Source: an uncultured Pelagibacteraceae bacterium (GTDB lineage Bacteria; Pseudomonadota; Alphaproteobacteria; Pelagibacterales; Pelagibacteraceae). From it: DNA of 64,000 nt. The notes under the pieces were generated by a model. It was not told the origin of the DNA, did no database searches, and was given only the letters and a program-made list of their open reading frames with translations. Numbering within the stretch: position 1 is the first letter of the stretch; the number at the start of each line of letters is the position of its first letter. Position numbers and translations under genes: made by a program. Positions 39,552 to 50,163 of this stretch are shown piece after piece. Location of the stretch: NCBI GenBank assembly GCA_902523125.1, contig CABYYA010000001.1:1-64000 (forward strand). Direction: 5' to 3'.

Positions 39552-40832
39552 ATGAGCTCTTCATCTTCAAGTATTGATTTAAGAAACAGAATAATCTTTA
39601 CAATTGCTATATTAGCAGTTTACAGATTTGGTACGTTTGTTCCTTTACCTGGTATTGATCCAGAACAATTAAAAGTTTTGATGGAAGGTAATCAAAAAGG
39701 TTTACTTGGGATGTTTAACGTATTTGCTGGAGGCGCTGTAAGTAGAATGGCTATCTTCGCGTTAGGAATAATGCCATATATTTCATCTTCAATCATTGTA
39801 CAATTACTAACTGGTGTATCTGATTATTTTAAAAACCTTAAAGCACAGGGGGAAACAGGAAGAGCGAAGATCACACAAATTACAAGATATGGCACAGTTT
39901 TATTGGCCACTGTTCAAGGTTACGGTCTCTCTGTTGGTTTGGAGTCTTCAGCTAATTTAGTTATTAATCCAGGAATGTTTTTTAAAATATCTACAGTTAC
40001 GACCATTGTAGCTGGTACGATTTTCTTAATGTGGTTAGGTGAACAGATTACACAACGGGGAATAGGAAATGGTATATCATTAATTATTTTTGCTGGAATT
40101 GTTGCAGAAATTCCAAGAGCTTTAGTGACAACATTTGAATTAGGGAGAACTGGAGCAATTTCAACTTTGATGATAATTGCGATTTTTATTTTGTTGATTT
40201 TAACTATTTTATTTATTGTTTTTATGGAAAGAGCTTTAAGAAAAATTTTAATAAATTATCCTAAAAGACAAATGGGTAACAAAATGTATGGAGGAGAGTC
40301 ATCTCATTTACCATTAAAAATTAATCAAGCTGGAGTTATACCAGCTATTTTTGCATCAGCCTTACTATTATTGCCAGTAACTTTTTCAAATTTTGATGTT
40401 TCTGATAGTGAAACTTTTTTAAATTTGAGTTCGTATTTTACGCAAGGGCAACCTCTTTATATGTTACTTTATGCATCAGGAATAATCTTTTTCACCTTTT
40501 TTTATACTTCAATTACTTTTAATCCAACAGAGACAGCTGATAATTTAAGAAAATATGGTGGTTTTGTTCCAGGTATAAGACCAGGTGAAAGTACAGCTCT
40601 TTATATTGAAAATATTTTAACAAAATTAACTACTATTGGTGCTTTATACCTTACTTTAGTTTGTTTAATGCCAGAGTTTTTGATTGCTAATTATCCAATA
40701 CCATTTTATTTAGGTGGAACGTCAATATTAATTGTTGTAGTTGTTGCTATTGATACAGTAACGCAAATCCAAACTCGACTTATGAGCTCTCAATATGAGC
40801 AGTTAATAAAAAAAACCAAATTTGGCAGGTAA
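39552..40832 (+). CDS. secY: Preprotein translocase subunit SecY
   Basis: FGTFVPLPGIDPEQL...GIMPYISSSIIVQLLTG. Confidence 0.98.
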   Translation: MSSSSSSIDLRNRIIFTIAILAVYRFGTFVPLPGIDPEQLKVLMEGNQKGLLGMFNVFAGGAVSRMAIFALGIMPYISSSIIVQLLTGVSDYFKNLKAQGETGRAKITQITRYGTVLLATVQGYGLSVGLESSANLVINPGMFFKISTVTTIVAGTIFLMWLGEQITQRGIGNGISLIIFAGIVAEIPRALVTTFELGRTGAISTLMIIAIFILLILTILFIVFMERALRKILINYPKRQMGNKMYGGESSHLPLKINQAGVIPAIFASALLLLPVTFSNFDVSDSETFLNLSSYFTQGQPLYMLLYASGIIFFTFFYTSITFNPTETADNLRKYGGFVPGIRPGESTALYIENILTKLTTIGALYLTLVCLMPEFLIANYPIPFYLGGTSILIVVVVAIDTVTQIQTRLMSSQYEQLIKKTKFGR

Positions 40833-40841
40833 ATAAAAAAA

Positions 40842-41405
40842 GTGAATGTAATTTTGTTTGGACCACCAGGTGCTGGCAAAGGCACACAAGCTAAATACTT
40901 AGTTAAAAAATTAAACAGTTTTCAAATTTCCACAGGTGATATGTTAAGAGATGAAATTCAAAAAAACTCTGAAATAGGAAAAAAGATAGTTGAAGATATG
41001 AGCGATGGTAGATTTGTTAGTGATGAAATAGTTAATTCTTTAATTGAAAAATTAATTTTTGATCCTGGTAAAAAAAATAAATTAATTTTTGATGGATACC
41101 CAAGATCACTAACTCAAGCAATAAATCTAGAAAAATTATTAGGGAAAACAAATCAAAAAATTGATTTTGTATTCTTTCTAAATGTAAATAAGGAAACAAT
41201 AATCAAAAGAATTGAACAAAGAAAAACTATAGAAAATAGATCTGATGATGATCTTAATACCATTGTGAAAAGATATGATAAATATATGAAAACTACCAAA
41301 CCTGTTTTGGACTTCTATTCTAAAAATTCCAATTTTTATGAATTAGATGGAAATTCTAAAATTAAGGAAATAACAGCTAAAATCAATAGTTTTCTCAATC
41401 TTTAA
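40842..41405 (+). CDS. adk: Adenylate kinase
   Basis: LFGPPGAGKGTQAKYL; GTG start. Confidence 0.97.
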   Translation: MNVILFGPPGAGKGTQAKYLVKKLNSFQISTGDMLRDEIQKNSEIGKKIVEDMSDGRFVSDEIVNSLIEKLIFDPGKKNKLIFDGYPRSLTQAINLEKLLGKTNQKIDFVFFLNVNKETIIKRIEQRKTIENRSDDDLNTIVKRYDKYMKTTKPVLDFYSKNSNFYELDGNSKIKEITAKINSFLNL

Positions 41406-41409
41406 CCCG

Positions 41410-41437
41410 TTGACTTTAAAAGATCATCTTATATAAA
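41410..41437 (+). promoter_or_regulatory. Putative sigma70-type promoter for rpsM-rpsK-rpoA-rplQ
   Basis: TTGACT - 16 nt - TATAAA in the adk-rpsM intergenic region. Confidence 0.6.
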
Positions 41438-41461
41438 AGGCTGAAAATTATCACTAAATAT

Positions 41462-41845
41462 ATGGCTCGTATTGCAGGTATAAATATTCCACAGAACAAA
41501 CTTGTTCACGTAGGGCTTACCTATATTTACGGTATTGGAGATAAATTTTCTTCACAAATTTGTTCATCATTGAAAATTCCAAAAGAAAAAAGAGTGAATC
41601 AATTGACCGATGATGAGATCCTGAAAATAAGAGAATACATTGATCAAAATTTTAAAGTTGAGGGAGATTTGAGAAGAGATTATTCATTAAGTATTAAAAG
41701 ATTAATAGATTTAGCTTGCTACAGAGGATCTAGACACAGAAAAAAATTACCAGTTAGAGGTCAAAGAACTAGATGTAATGCAAGAACAAGAAAAGGTAAG
41801 GCAATCGCAATTGCTGGTAAAAAATTAACACCATTAAAAAAATAA
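41462..41845 (+). CDS. rpsM: 30S ribosomal protein S13
   Basis: [26 protein letters not shown]. Confidence 0.99.
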   Translation: MARIAGINIPQNKLVHVGLTYIYGIGDKFSSQICSSLKIPKEKRVNQLTDDEILKIREYIDQNFKVEGDLRRDYSLSIKRLIDLACYRGSRHRKKLPVRGQRTRCNARTRKGKAIAIAGKKLTPLKK

Positions 41846-41847
41846 AC

Positions 41848-42297
41848 ATGGCTAAAGTTGAAAAGGTTGATAAAAAAGACCAAAAAAGTGAAAAGACTGT
41901 AAGTAAAGTAAAAAAAAGTTCTTACTCAAAAAAGAAAAAAGTTAAAAAAAATATTTTGAATGGTATTGCTTATGTTCAGTCAACTTTCAATAATACTATT
42001 ATCTCCATCGCAGATACAAATGGAAATATTATTTCATGGGCTTCAGCGGGCCAAAAAGGTTTTAAGGGTTCTAGAAAATCTACACCATATGCTGCACAGA
42101 TAGCAGCTGATGCAGCTGCATCGAAAGCATTAGAATTTGGTATGAAAACATTATCTGTTGAAGTTAAGGGACCAGGTTCAGGAAGAGAAACAGCTTTAAG
42201 AGCTTTACAAGCAAGAGGATTTAAAATTTTATCAATTAAAGATACAACACCGATGCCACACAATGGTACTAGGCCACCAAAAAAAAGGAGAGTTTAA
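41848..42297 (+). CDS. rpsK: 30S ribosomal protein S11
   Basis: [43 protein letters not shown]; extended Lys-rich N-terminus. Confidence 0.98.
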   Translation: MAKVEKVDKKDQKSEKTVSKVKKSSYSKKKKVKKNILNGIAYVQSTFNNTIISIADTNGNIISWASAGQKGFKGSRKSTPYAAQIAADAAASKALEFGMKTLSVEVKGPGSGRETALRALQARGFKILSIKDTTPMPHNGTRPPKKRRV

Positions 42298-43325
42298 TGG
42301 AAACTGAAAATGTAAATATAAAAAATTGGAAATCACTAATTAAACCATCAAAAATTGATGTGCAAATGAGCGATGATTTATCTAAAGCAAAGATAGTAGC
42401 TGAGCCTCTAGAAAAAGGTTATGGTTTAACTTTGGGTAATTCATTAAGAAGAATTTTATTATCTTCGATAAGAGGCGCAGCAGTTACATCCATACAAATA
42501 GATGGTGTGTTACACGAGTTTACTTCTATCAAAGGTGTTAGAGAAGATGTAACCGATATAGTTTTAAATGTAAAATCTTTGGCACTAAAGTCATCTTCTG
42601 AGGGAACTAAAAAACTTATTTTAGATGCAAAAGGTCCTGGTGAAATTAAAGCTTCAGATATTACTCCTGTAGCTGATGTTGAAATTTTAAATCCTGAATT
42701 AGTAATTTGTAATCTAGATGAAAATACAAGCTTTCATATGGAAATGAATGTTAATACTGGAAAGGGTTATGTTCCAGCAGAACTAAATAAACCTGAGGAA
42801 CCACCCTTAGGATTGATTGCTATAGACTCTTTATATAGTCCTGTTAAAAAAGTTTCTTATTCTGTAAGCACTGCAAGAGAAGGTAAAGCTCTAGATTATG
42901 ATAAACTTACAATGGAAGTTGAAACAGATGGTTCAATCTCAGCAGAGGATGCGGTTGCTTATTCTGCAAGAATTTTTCAAGATCAACTTAAAATGTTTAT
43001 TAATTTTGATGAGCCAGTAGAGGCACCAGTTAAAGAAGTTTCAACAGAACCAGAATTTAATAAAAATCTGTTAAGAAAGGTTGATGAATTGGAATTATCT
43101 GTGCGTTCAATGAATTGTTTGAAAAATGATAATATAATTTATATTGGTGATCTTGTGCAAAAGTCTGAAGGGGAAATGCTTAGAACACCAAATTTTGGAA
43201 GAAAATCACTCAATGAAATTAAAGAAGTTTTAACAGGAATGTCATTATATTTGGGTATGGAGATACCAAATTGGCCACCAGACAACATTGCTGAAATGTC
43301 TAAAAAGCTTGAGGAAGCAATCTAA
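42297..43325 (+). CDS. rpoA: RNA polymerase alpha subunit
   Basis: [29 protein letters not shown]. Confidence 0.99.
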   Translation: METENVNIKNWKSLIKPSKIDVQMSDDLSKAKIVAEPLEKGYGLTLGNSLRRILLSSIRGAAVTSIQIDGVLHEFTSIKGVREDVTDIVLNVKSLALKSSSEGTKKLILDAKGPGEIKASDITPVADVEILNPELVICNLDENTSFHMEMNVNTGKGYVPAELNKPEEPPLGLIAIDSLYSPVKKVSYSVSTAREGKALDYDKLTMEVETDGSISAEDAVAYSARIFQDQLKMFINFDEPVEAPVKEVSTEPEFNKNLLRKVDELELSVRSMNCLKNDNIIYIGDLVQKSEGEMLRTPNFGRKSLNEIKEVLTGMSLYLGMEIPNWPPDNIAEMSKKLEEAI

Positions 43326-43775
43326 ATGAGACATGGATTTGCTAATAAGAAACTTAATAGAACATCTGAGCACAGAAAAGCATTGTTAAAAAACATGCTT
43401 AATTCTCTAATTAAATATGAGCAAATTAAAACAACATTACCAAAGGCAAAGTTTTTAAAGCCTCAGGCTGATAAGATTATTACATTAGGTAAGAGAGATA
43501 CTCTTCACAACACAAAAGCTTTAGTTTCACAGTTACAAGATATTAAATCTGCAAACAAAGTTAGAAAAACATTATCAAAAAGATACGAGAAAAGATCAGG
43601 TGGTTATACAAGAATAATTAAAGCAGGCTATAGATATGGTGATAATGCACCGATGGCAATTATTGAATTTGTTGACAGAGATGTTGAAGCAAAAAAAGTT
43701 GATAAAAAGAACAAGTCCGTTTCAAAAGAGCCTGAAAAAAAAGAAGATAAGAAACCAGTTACTGCATCAAAATAA
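43326..43775 (+). CDS. rplQ: 50S ribosomal protein L17
   Basis: [29 protein letters not shown]. Confidence 0.98.
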   Translation: MRHGFANKKLNRTSEHRKALLKNMLNSLIKYEQIKTTLPKAKFLKPQADKIITLGKRDTLHNTKALVSQLQDIKSANKVRKTLSKRYEKRSGGYTRIIKAGYRYGDNAPMAIIEFVDRDVEAKKVDKKNKSVSKEPEKKEDKKPVTASK

Positions 43776-43784
43776 TATTTTTTT

Positions 43785-44702
43785 ATGTTAAAAAGTTACA
43801 TCGTTGACTCAACGTGTAATAATATGCGCGTAGATAGATGGATACGGAATACAATAGGGAGAATTCCTCAAGGACTAATTGAAAAATCTCTAAGATCAGG
43901 CAAAATCAAGGTTAATAAAAAAAAAATAAAAAGTTCTCATAAGATAAAATCTAATGACAAAATTGATTTTTATGATTTTAAATTTGAAGAAAGAATTCTA
44001 CAAAAAAAAATAAGTTTTAATCCCTCTGATCAAATAATCAAAGCAAATGAGGATTTAATAATAGATAACAATGAAAATTTTATCGTTTTAAACAAAAGTG
44101 CTGGTATTTCTGTTCAGGGAGGAACAAAATCAAAAAAAAACTTAATTGATATATTTAAAAAAAGTGAAATTTTTTCAAACTCAAAACCTTTTTCTGTCCA
44201 TAGATTAGACAAAGATACATCAGGTGTATTTTTAATGGCTAAAAACAGAGAAACAGCACAATTATTAACATCATTATTTAGATTAAGAAAAGTTCATAAA
44301 ACTTATCTAGCTATATGTCATGGTGAGCTTGAAAAAAATTCAGGAGAATGGAATGATGATTTAGCACGTTATGATAACGGAAAAAAAATTATTGAAAAAG
44401 CAAAAACAATTTACAAAGTTATTGATAAAAATTCGAATTCTAGTCTTGTTGAGATGAAACCTATTACTGGTAGGAAACATCAATTAAGAAAACAACTTTT
44501 TAATATTGGTCACTCAATTTATGGGGATAATAAATATAAATCTTTCACCAGAACAATTGGTATTAACAAAGAATTAATGCTTCATGCTTACGAAATAAGA
44601 TTCATGATCAAAAACAAAAAATATACTTATAAAGCTTTACTACCTGATTATTTTAAAAAATTATTAAAAATTAAAAGACTTACTTATTCAAATTTGAAAT
44701 AA
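43785..44702 (+). CDS. rluC: Ribosomal large subunit pseudouridine synthase (RluC/RluD family)
   Basis: [21 protein letters not shown]4-like N-terminus. Confidence 0.87.
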   Translation: MLKSYIVDSTCNNMRVDRWIRNTIGRIPQGLIEKSLRSGKIKVNKKKIKSSHKIKSNDKIDFYDFKFEERILQKKISFNPSDQIIKANEDLIIDNNENFIVLNKSAGISVQGGTKSKKNLIDIFKKSEIFSNSKPFSVHRLDKDTSGVFLMAKNRETAQLLTSLFRLRKVHKTYLAICHGELEKNSGEWNDDLARYDNGKKIIEKAKTIYKVIDKNSNSSLVEMKPITGRKHQLRKQLFNIGHSIYGDNKYKSFTRTIGINKELMLHAYEIRFMIKNKKYTYKALLPDYFKKLLKIKRLTYSNLK

Positions 44703-45300
44703 ATATTTCAACTAGTTTTTTGTTTAATTCTTTATAATCTTGATCTTTGATTTGTTTTAGATTTGTGACTCCTTTATCTTTAATACCACAAGGAATTATT
44801 GCTCTATATTTATCTAAATTGTTATTAATGTTAATTGAAAATCCATGATAAGCTATCCATTTACTAATTCTTACTCCAATCGCAGCTACCTTTTTTGTTT
44901 GTTCGTTATCTTTGTACCATATTCCAATATTTTTTTTATCTGAAAAAGTTTTAATATTAAAAAATTGTAACGTATCTATTATTGTTTTTTCTATAATCGT
45001 AATAAAGTTTCTTATATCTTTTTTTCTTTTTTTTAGGTCAATTACAAAATAACAAATTAGTTGACCAGGTCCATGATAAGTAATTTTACCCCCTCTATTC
45101 GTCTTTAAAATTTTAATTGATTTATCTAAAATGTCGCTTTCATTATAGCCTGTCCCAGCTGTATAAATGTCTGGATGTTCTAAAGTCCAAATTAATTCAT
45201 TTGATTTATTTTGATCCACATTTAACAATCTTTCTTCCATCATTTTTTTAGCGTCCTCATAAATGACTGGTTTTTCAGACTTTTTAATTTCTATGCTCAT
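44680..45300 (-). CDS. lipB: Lipoyl(octanoyl) transferase
   Basis: [20 protein letters not shown]...[23 protein letters not shown]. Confidence 0.95.
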   Translation of the reverse strand: MSIEIKKSEKPVIYEDAKKMMEERLLNVDQNKSNELIWTLEHPDIYTAGTGYNESDILDKSIKILKTNRGGKITYHGPGQLICYFVIDLKKRKKDIRNFITIIEKTIIDTLQFFNIKTFSDKKNIGIWYKDNEQTKKVAAIGVRISKWIAYHGFSININNNLDKYRAIIPCGIKDKGVTNLKQIKDQDYKELNKKLVEIFISNLNK

Positions 45301-45360
45301 TTAAAAATTGTAATCTTTTGATTATGTATTAAAAGATCGACCTAAATAATAGAAAAATTT

Positions 45361-46734
45361 ATGACTTTAATTAAAAAAATCAAAGATAAAAAAGTCAATT
45401 TTGAATTCAATAAAGAGTACATAAAAGTAGTTACCGATAAAATTTCAAATAATGATGCAACTTTTATCACAAATTCTTTTAAAGAAATGCACCCTGCTGA
45501 TGCAGCTGATATCATAGAACACTTAGGGCAAAATGATAGAGAAAATTTAATTAAACTTAACAATTTCAAAATAGATCCTGAAGTTTTTGTTGAGTTAAAT
45601 GAGTCAGTTCAAACAGAAATTATAAAATATCTTTCCTCAGATGCGATAGTTAGAATATTGAAAAATTTGGAGTCTGACGATGCTATAGCTATACTTGAAA
45701 ATGTAGATGAAAAAAATAAAAATTCTATTTTAAGTTTACTACCACCTAAAGATCGCTTTGCTTTATTGGAAGGTCTTAGTTATCCTGAGGATAGTGCAGC
45801 TAGAATAATGCAGAGAGAATTTACTGCAATACCTAGTAACTGGTCTGTAGGTCAAACCATTGATTATTTAAGAGAAAATAAAGATTTGCCGGAACAATTT
45901 TTAGAAATTTATATTGTTGATGAAAATTTTAAACCTATTGGTGCCGTACCATCATCCAAAGTTCTAAGAACACCAAGAGAAACAAAAATGTCATCAATTA
46001 TGGATGACTCTATTTTTTTAGTTCCTGTTGATATGGATAGAGAAGAAGTTGGTAATTCATTTGAAAATTATAATTTAAATTCAGCATGTGTTATTGATAA
46101 GAATAATAAATTAGTTGGAATGATCACATCAGATGATGTTTTAACAGTTTTAAAAGAAGAGGCAGAAGAAGATGCATTAAGGTTAGCCGGTGTAGGTGAT
46201 GAGGAAATTACAGATGGAGTAATAACGAAAACGAAAAGAAGATTTAATTGGTTGTTATTAAATCTTTTTACTGCATTTTTAGCCACATATTGTATTAGTT
46301 TATTTGGAGCAACTATTGAACAAATGGTTGTTCTAGCTTTTTTGATGCCAATAGTTGCATCGATGGGTGGCAATGCTGGAATGCAAACATTAGCTGTAAC
46401 AGTTAGAACTCTTGCCACTAACGATTTAACAAAAAACAATTTTAATCAGAATATTTTTAAAGAATTTAATATTGGGATTTTAAATGGAATTATTTTTGCT
46501 ATTATAAGTTCTTTTATTGTTCAGTTATGGTTTCAGGACATTATACTCTCTTTAATAATTTCAATTTCAATGATTTTGACAATGATCGTTGCGGGTTTGT
46601 TTGGGATATTGGTACCAGTCACATTAAAAAAAATGAATATAGATCCAGCTATAGCATCAAGTGTTTTTGTAACAACTATAACTGATGTTATCGGGTTTGT
46701 ATCATTTTTAGGTGTTGGAGCTTACTTTTTGTAA
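45361..46734 (+). CDS. mgtE: Magnesium transporter MgtE
   Basis: MHPADAADIIEHLGQ; CBS domains; PIVASMGGNAGMQTLAVTVR. Confidence 0.96.
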   Translation: MTLIKKIKDKKVNFEFNKEYIKVVTDKISNNDATFITNSFKEMHPADAADIIEHLGQNDRENLIKLNNFKIDPEVFVELNESVQTEIIKYLSSDAIVRILKNLESDDAIAILENVDEKNKNSILSLLPPKDRFALLEGLSYPEDSAARIMQREFTAIPSNWSVGQTIDYLRENKDLPEQFLEIYIVDENFKPIGAVPSSKVLRTPRETKMSSIMDDSIFLVPVDMDREEVGNSFENYNLNSACVIDKNNKLVGMITSDDVLTVLKEEAEEDALRLAGVGDEEITDGVITKTKRRFNWLLLNLFTAFLATYCISLFGATIEQMVVLAFLMPIVASMGGNAGMQTLAVTVRTLATNDLTKNNFNQNIFKEFNIGILNGIIFAIISSFIVQLWFQDIILSLIISISMILTMIVAGLFGILVPVTLKKMNIDPAIASSVFVTTITDVIGFVSFLGVGAYFL

Positions 46735-46737
46735 ACA

Positions 46738-47550
46738 TTATAAGTTATCAATAAGTCTTACCTTATTAATATAATATGCAATAAAAATTTTGGCATTTTT
46801 AATTTTATTAGTCAATTTAAGATTTTTTGTATTTCTTAATTCAAGATAATCTATTTTAATATTATACTTTTTTTTAAGTTCATTCTTTTTTTTAAAAATT
46901 AGATCTTTTAAATTTTTCTTTTTAGATAATTCTTTTTTAAAGATAATAAGACTTTTTGCTATTTTTCCTGCATTGTTTAAATTATCTTTATTTAAAAGAA
47001 TATTTCTAGAAGATAGTGCCAATTTATTTTTATCTCTAATAGTTTTGCAATAAATAATTTTGGATTTGAAATTTTTTTCAACAAATCTCTTTACTAATAA
47101 TAACTGCTGAAGATCTTTTTCACCCATAAATATTTTTGATGGACTCACTATTTTTGTTAAACGAGTCATTACCTCAATCACCCCTTCAAAATGACCCTTT
47201 CTATACCTAGCACATAGTATTTTATCTTGTTTTTTTAATTTAATTTTTATTTTGTTTTTAGCTTTATAGATATCTTTGATTTTAGGTAAATAAACAAAAT
47301 CCACTTCTAACTTTTTTAAAATTTTTAAATCTTTTTTTATATTCCTGGGATATTTCTTGTAGTCTTCTTTGTTATTAAATTGTTTAGGATTTATGAATAT
47401 ACTTACTATGGTTTTATTGGATAGTTTTAGAGATTTTTTAATTAATGAGATATGACCATCATGAAGGCTACCCATAGTCGGCACAAATCCAATATTTGAA
47501 TTGCCAAATAATGCCTCATTTAAATCAATATTGTTTAATAAAGTTTTCAT
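46738..47550 (-). CDS. panC: Pantoate-beta-alanine ligase
   Basis: GFVPTMGSLHDGHISLIKKS...IFINPKQFNNKEDYKKYPR; ATG at 47550 preferred to the ORF-track start. Confidence 0.95.
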   Translation of the reverse strand: MKTLLNNIDLNEALFGNSNIGFVPTMGSLHDGHISLIKKSLKLSNKTIVSIFINPKQFNNKEDYKKYPRNIKKDLKILKKLEVDFVYLPKIKDIYKAKNKIKIKLKKQDKILCARYRKGHFEGVIEVMTRLTKIVSPSKIFMGEKDLQQLLLVKRFVEKNFKSKIIYCKTIRDKNKLALSSRNILLNKDNLNNAGKIAKSLIIFKKELSKKKNLKDLIFKKKNELKKKYNIKIDYLELRNTKNLKLTNKIKNAKIFIAYYINKVRLIDNL

Positions 47551-47584
47551 TTGTATAAAATATTTTAATAAGTAAAACATTTAA

Positions 47585-48400
47585 ATGATTAAACAAGCAA
47601 TTATTCCATTGGCTGGTCTAGGTACAAGGTTATTACCTTTAACCAGTATATTTGCTAAAGAACTGCTTCCTATTAATGGTAAACCAGGAATTGAGTATAT
47701 TTTAGATGAATGTGCAGATGCTGGTATTAAAAAGATAATTTTTATAATTTCAAAAAAAAAACAAATGATAAAAGATTATTTTTATAAGGATAGCTTTTAT
47801 AAAAAGATAATAAAAAAGAAAAAAGATCCTCGAGTTATTAAAGAGTACAAAAAAATTTTAAAATATAAAAAAATGATTAAATTTGTTTACCAAAATAAAC
47901 CTTTGGGAACAGGTGATGCAGTATTAAAAACAAGAAAATTTATTACAGATGATTTTTTTCTGATGTTATTACCTGATGATTTGATAATTAGGAAAAATTG
48001 CTCGAAGTCGTTGATTAATATACATAATCGCTACAAATCATCTGTAATGGCAAGTATTAATGTTCCAAAAAAAACTGTCTCAAGATGGGGAATTTATAAA
48101 TTAGGAAAAAAAATAAATAAAAATAATTACGTTATAAAAGATGTCATTGAAAAACCTTCAATCTCAGAAGCACCGTCAAATAAAGCTGTAATAGGGCGAT
48201 ATATTCTTCCAAAAATAATATTTTCTAAATTGTTAAATCAAAAACCGGGTAAAGGTGGCGAAATTCATATCACAGACGCAATACAATCATTGATACAAAA
48301 CAATGAAAAATTCATCTCTCATAATTTTGCTGGGAAATATTTGGATTGCGGAAGTATGGATGGCTATATCAAATCAACATTAGAAATAGCAAAATCATGA
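47585..48400 (+). CDS. galU: UTP-glucose-1-phosphate uridylyltransferase
   Basis: QAIIPLAGLGTRLLPLTSIFAKELLPINGKPGIEYIL. Confidence 0.95.
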   Translation: MIKQAIIPLAGLGTRLLPLTSIFAKELLPINGKPGIEYILDECADAGIKKIIFIISKKKQMIKDYFYKDSFYKKIIKKKKDPRVIKEYKKILKYKKMIKFVYQNKPLGTGDAVLKTRKFITDDFFLMLLPDDLIIRKNCSKSLINIHNRYKSSVMASINVPKKTVSRWGIYKLGKKINKNNYVIKDVIEKPSISEAPSNKAVIGRYILPKIIFSKLLNQKPGKGGEIHITDAIQSLIQNNEKFISHNFAGKYLDCGSMDGYIKSTLEIAKS

Positions 48401-49698
48401 AACTTTGTATGATAGGAACTGGTTATGTAGGTTTGGTTAGTGGAGTATGCTTCGCTGATTTGGGCAATAATGTCATTTGCGTTGATAAAGATTTAAAAAA
48501 AATAGATATACTTTCTAGAGGAAAAATTCCTATTTATGAACCTGGACTTACTGAATTAGTGAATAAAAATTATAAAAATAAAAGATTAAAATTTTCATCA
48601 GATTTAGGAAAATCAATAAAAGACTCTGATATAATTTTTATTTGTGTTGGAACACCAACCAAAAAGGGAGGTAATAGTGCAGATCTAAGCCAAATTTTTC
48701 GAGTAGCAAAACAGATAAGTTTATCAATCAATAAGTTTAAGATAATAGTTACTAAGTCAACAGTGCCTGTAACAACAGGTGATGAAATTGAAAAAATTAT
48801 ACTAAAAAAAAAGAGTAATAAGAATAAATTTTCTGTTGTGTCAAATCCAGAATTTTTAAGAGAAGGAGAAGCTATACGAGATTTTATTTTTCCTGATAGA
48901 ATAGTTGTTGGGTCTAATGATAAAAAGTCTAACCGTTTAATGAATAATTTATATGCACCCCTTATTTCCAAAGGAGCTCAGTATATTCATACATCAAGAA
49001 GAGCTGCAGAATTAATCAAATATTCATCTAATGCTTTTTTGGCTACTAAAATTACATTCATTAATGAAATCGCAAATTTATGTGAAAAAACAGGAATAGA
49101 TGTCGAGGATATCTCAATTGGGATGGGTTTAGATAAAAGGATAGGGAGTCGTTTTTTAAGGGCAGGGCCTGGTTATGGCGGATCATGTTTTCCAAAAGAT
49201 ACTAAAGCTATAATTTCTACTGCAGATAAGTTTAAAATAAATCTTTCTGTAATAAAATCAGTAATTAAATCTAATGAAAATAGATCTAATTTTTTACTTA
49301 ATAAAGTCTACAAAATTTTGAATAATAAAATTAAAAATAAAAAAATAACTTTCTTAGGTGTCACATTTAAGGCTAACACAGACGACATGAGAGACTCTTC
49401 TAGTTTAGAAATGATACCTGCACTCTCAAAAAAGGGTGCTAAAGTGAAGTATTTTGATCCGACGGGTCTTAAAAAAGAGTTTTCAGACTTAAAAAATGTT
49501 TTTTATATTAATAATATTAAAGAGTCTGTACAGGGCTCAGATCTTGTAATTATTCATACAGAATGGAATGATTTTAAATCGATCAATTTTAAGAATTTGG
49601 TAAGAGATAAAAAATTTATTATTTATGATATGAGAAATATATACTCTCCAATGAAAATCAAAAATCAAGGTTTTAAATATTATAGTATTGGGAGATAA
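48397..49698 (+). CDS. ugd: UDP-glucose 6-dehydrogenase
   Basis: MKLCMIGTGYVGLVSGVCFADLGNNVICVDKD...GPGYGGSCFPKDTKA; ATG at 48397. Confidence 0.95.
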   Translation: MKLCMIGTGYVGLVSGVCFADLGNNVICVDKDLKKIDILSRGKIPIYEPGLTELVNKNYKNKRLKFSSDLGKSIKDSDIIFICVGTPTKKGGNSADLSQIFRVAKQISLSINKFKIIVTKSTVPVTTGDEIEKIILKKKSNKNKFSVVSNPEFLREGEAIRDFIFPDRIVVGSNDKKSNRLMNNLYAPLISKGAQYIHTSRRAAELIKYSSNAFLATKITFINEIANLCEKTGIDVEDISIGMGLDKRIGSRFLRAGPGYGGSCFPKDTKAIISTADKFKINLSVIKSVIKSNENRSNFLLNKVYKILNNKIKNKKITFLGVTFKANTDDMRDSSSLEMIPALSKKGAKVKYFDPTGLKKEFSDLKNVFYINNIKESVQGSDLVIIHTEWNDFKSINFKNLVRDKKFIIYDMRNIYSPMKIKNQGFKYYSIGR

Positions 49699-49701
49699 AT
49701 T

Positions 49702-50163
49702 TTAATTTAACTCAAATATAGCATCAACTTCAACAGCAACACCCAAGGGAAGACTATTAACACTTACAGCTGCTCTTGTGTGCATTCCTGCATCTCCAAA
49801 AACAGATGCGATTAAATCAGATGCACCATTTAATACTTTAGGTTGATCCTGAAAATTATCAGTAGAATTAACAAAACCTGTTAGTTTAATACAAGATTTA
49901 ATCTTTGTAAGATCATTGTCACATGTCTTCATTATTTGAGAAATAATACTTAAAGCACACCTTTTTGCTGCATTATATCCAGAGACGATATCTAAATCTT
50001 TTCCAACTTTTCCTTTTATTAGCTCACCTTTTTCATTAATTGAAATTTGTCCTGATACAAATAACATCTTTCCTGTTATTTTAGTTGCAACATAATTTCC
50101 AACTGGTGCTTTAGCATCAGGAAGTTTTAACCCAAGTTTTTCTAAATTTTTTTGATAATTCAT
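49702..50163 (-). CDS. RidA/YjgF/Rid family protein
   Basis: LFVSGQISINEKGELIKGKVG...GDAGMHTRAAVSVNSLPLGVAVEVDAIFEL. Confidence 0.9.
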   Translation of the reverse strand: MNYQKNLEKLGLKLPDAKAPVGNYVATKITGKMLFVSGQISINEKGELIKGKVGKDLDIVSGYNAAKRCALSIISQIMKTCDNDLTKIKSCIKLTGFVNSTDNFQDQPKVLNGASDLIASVFGDAGMHTRAAVSVNSLPLGVAVEVDAIFELN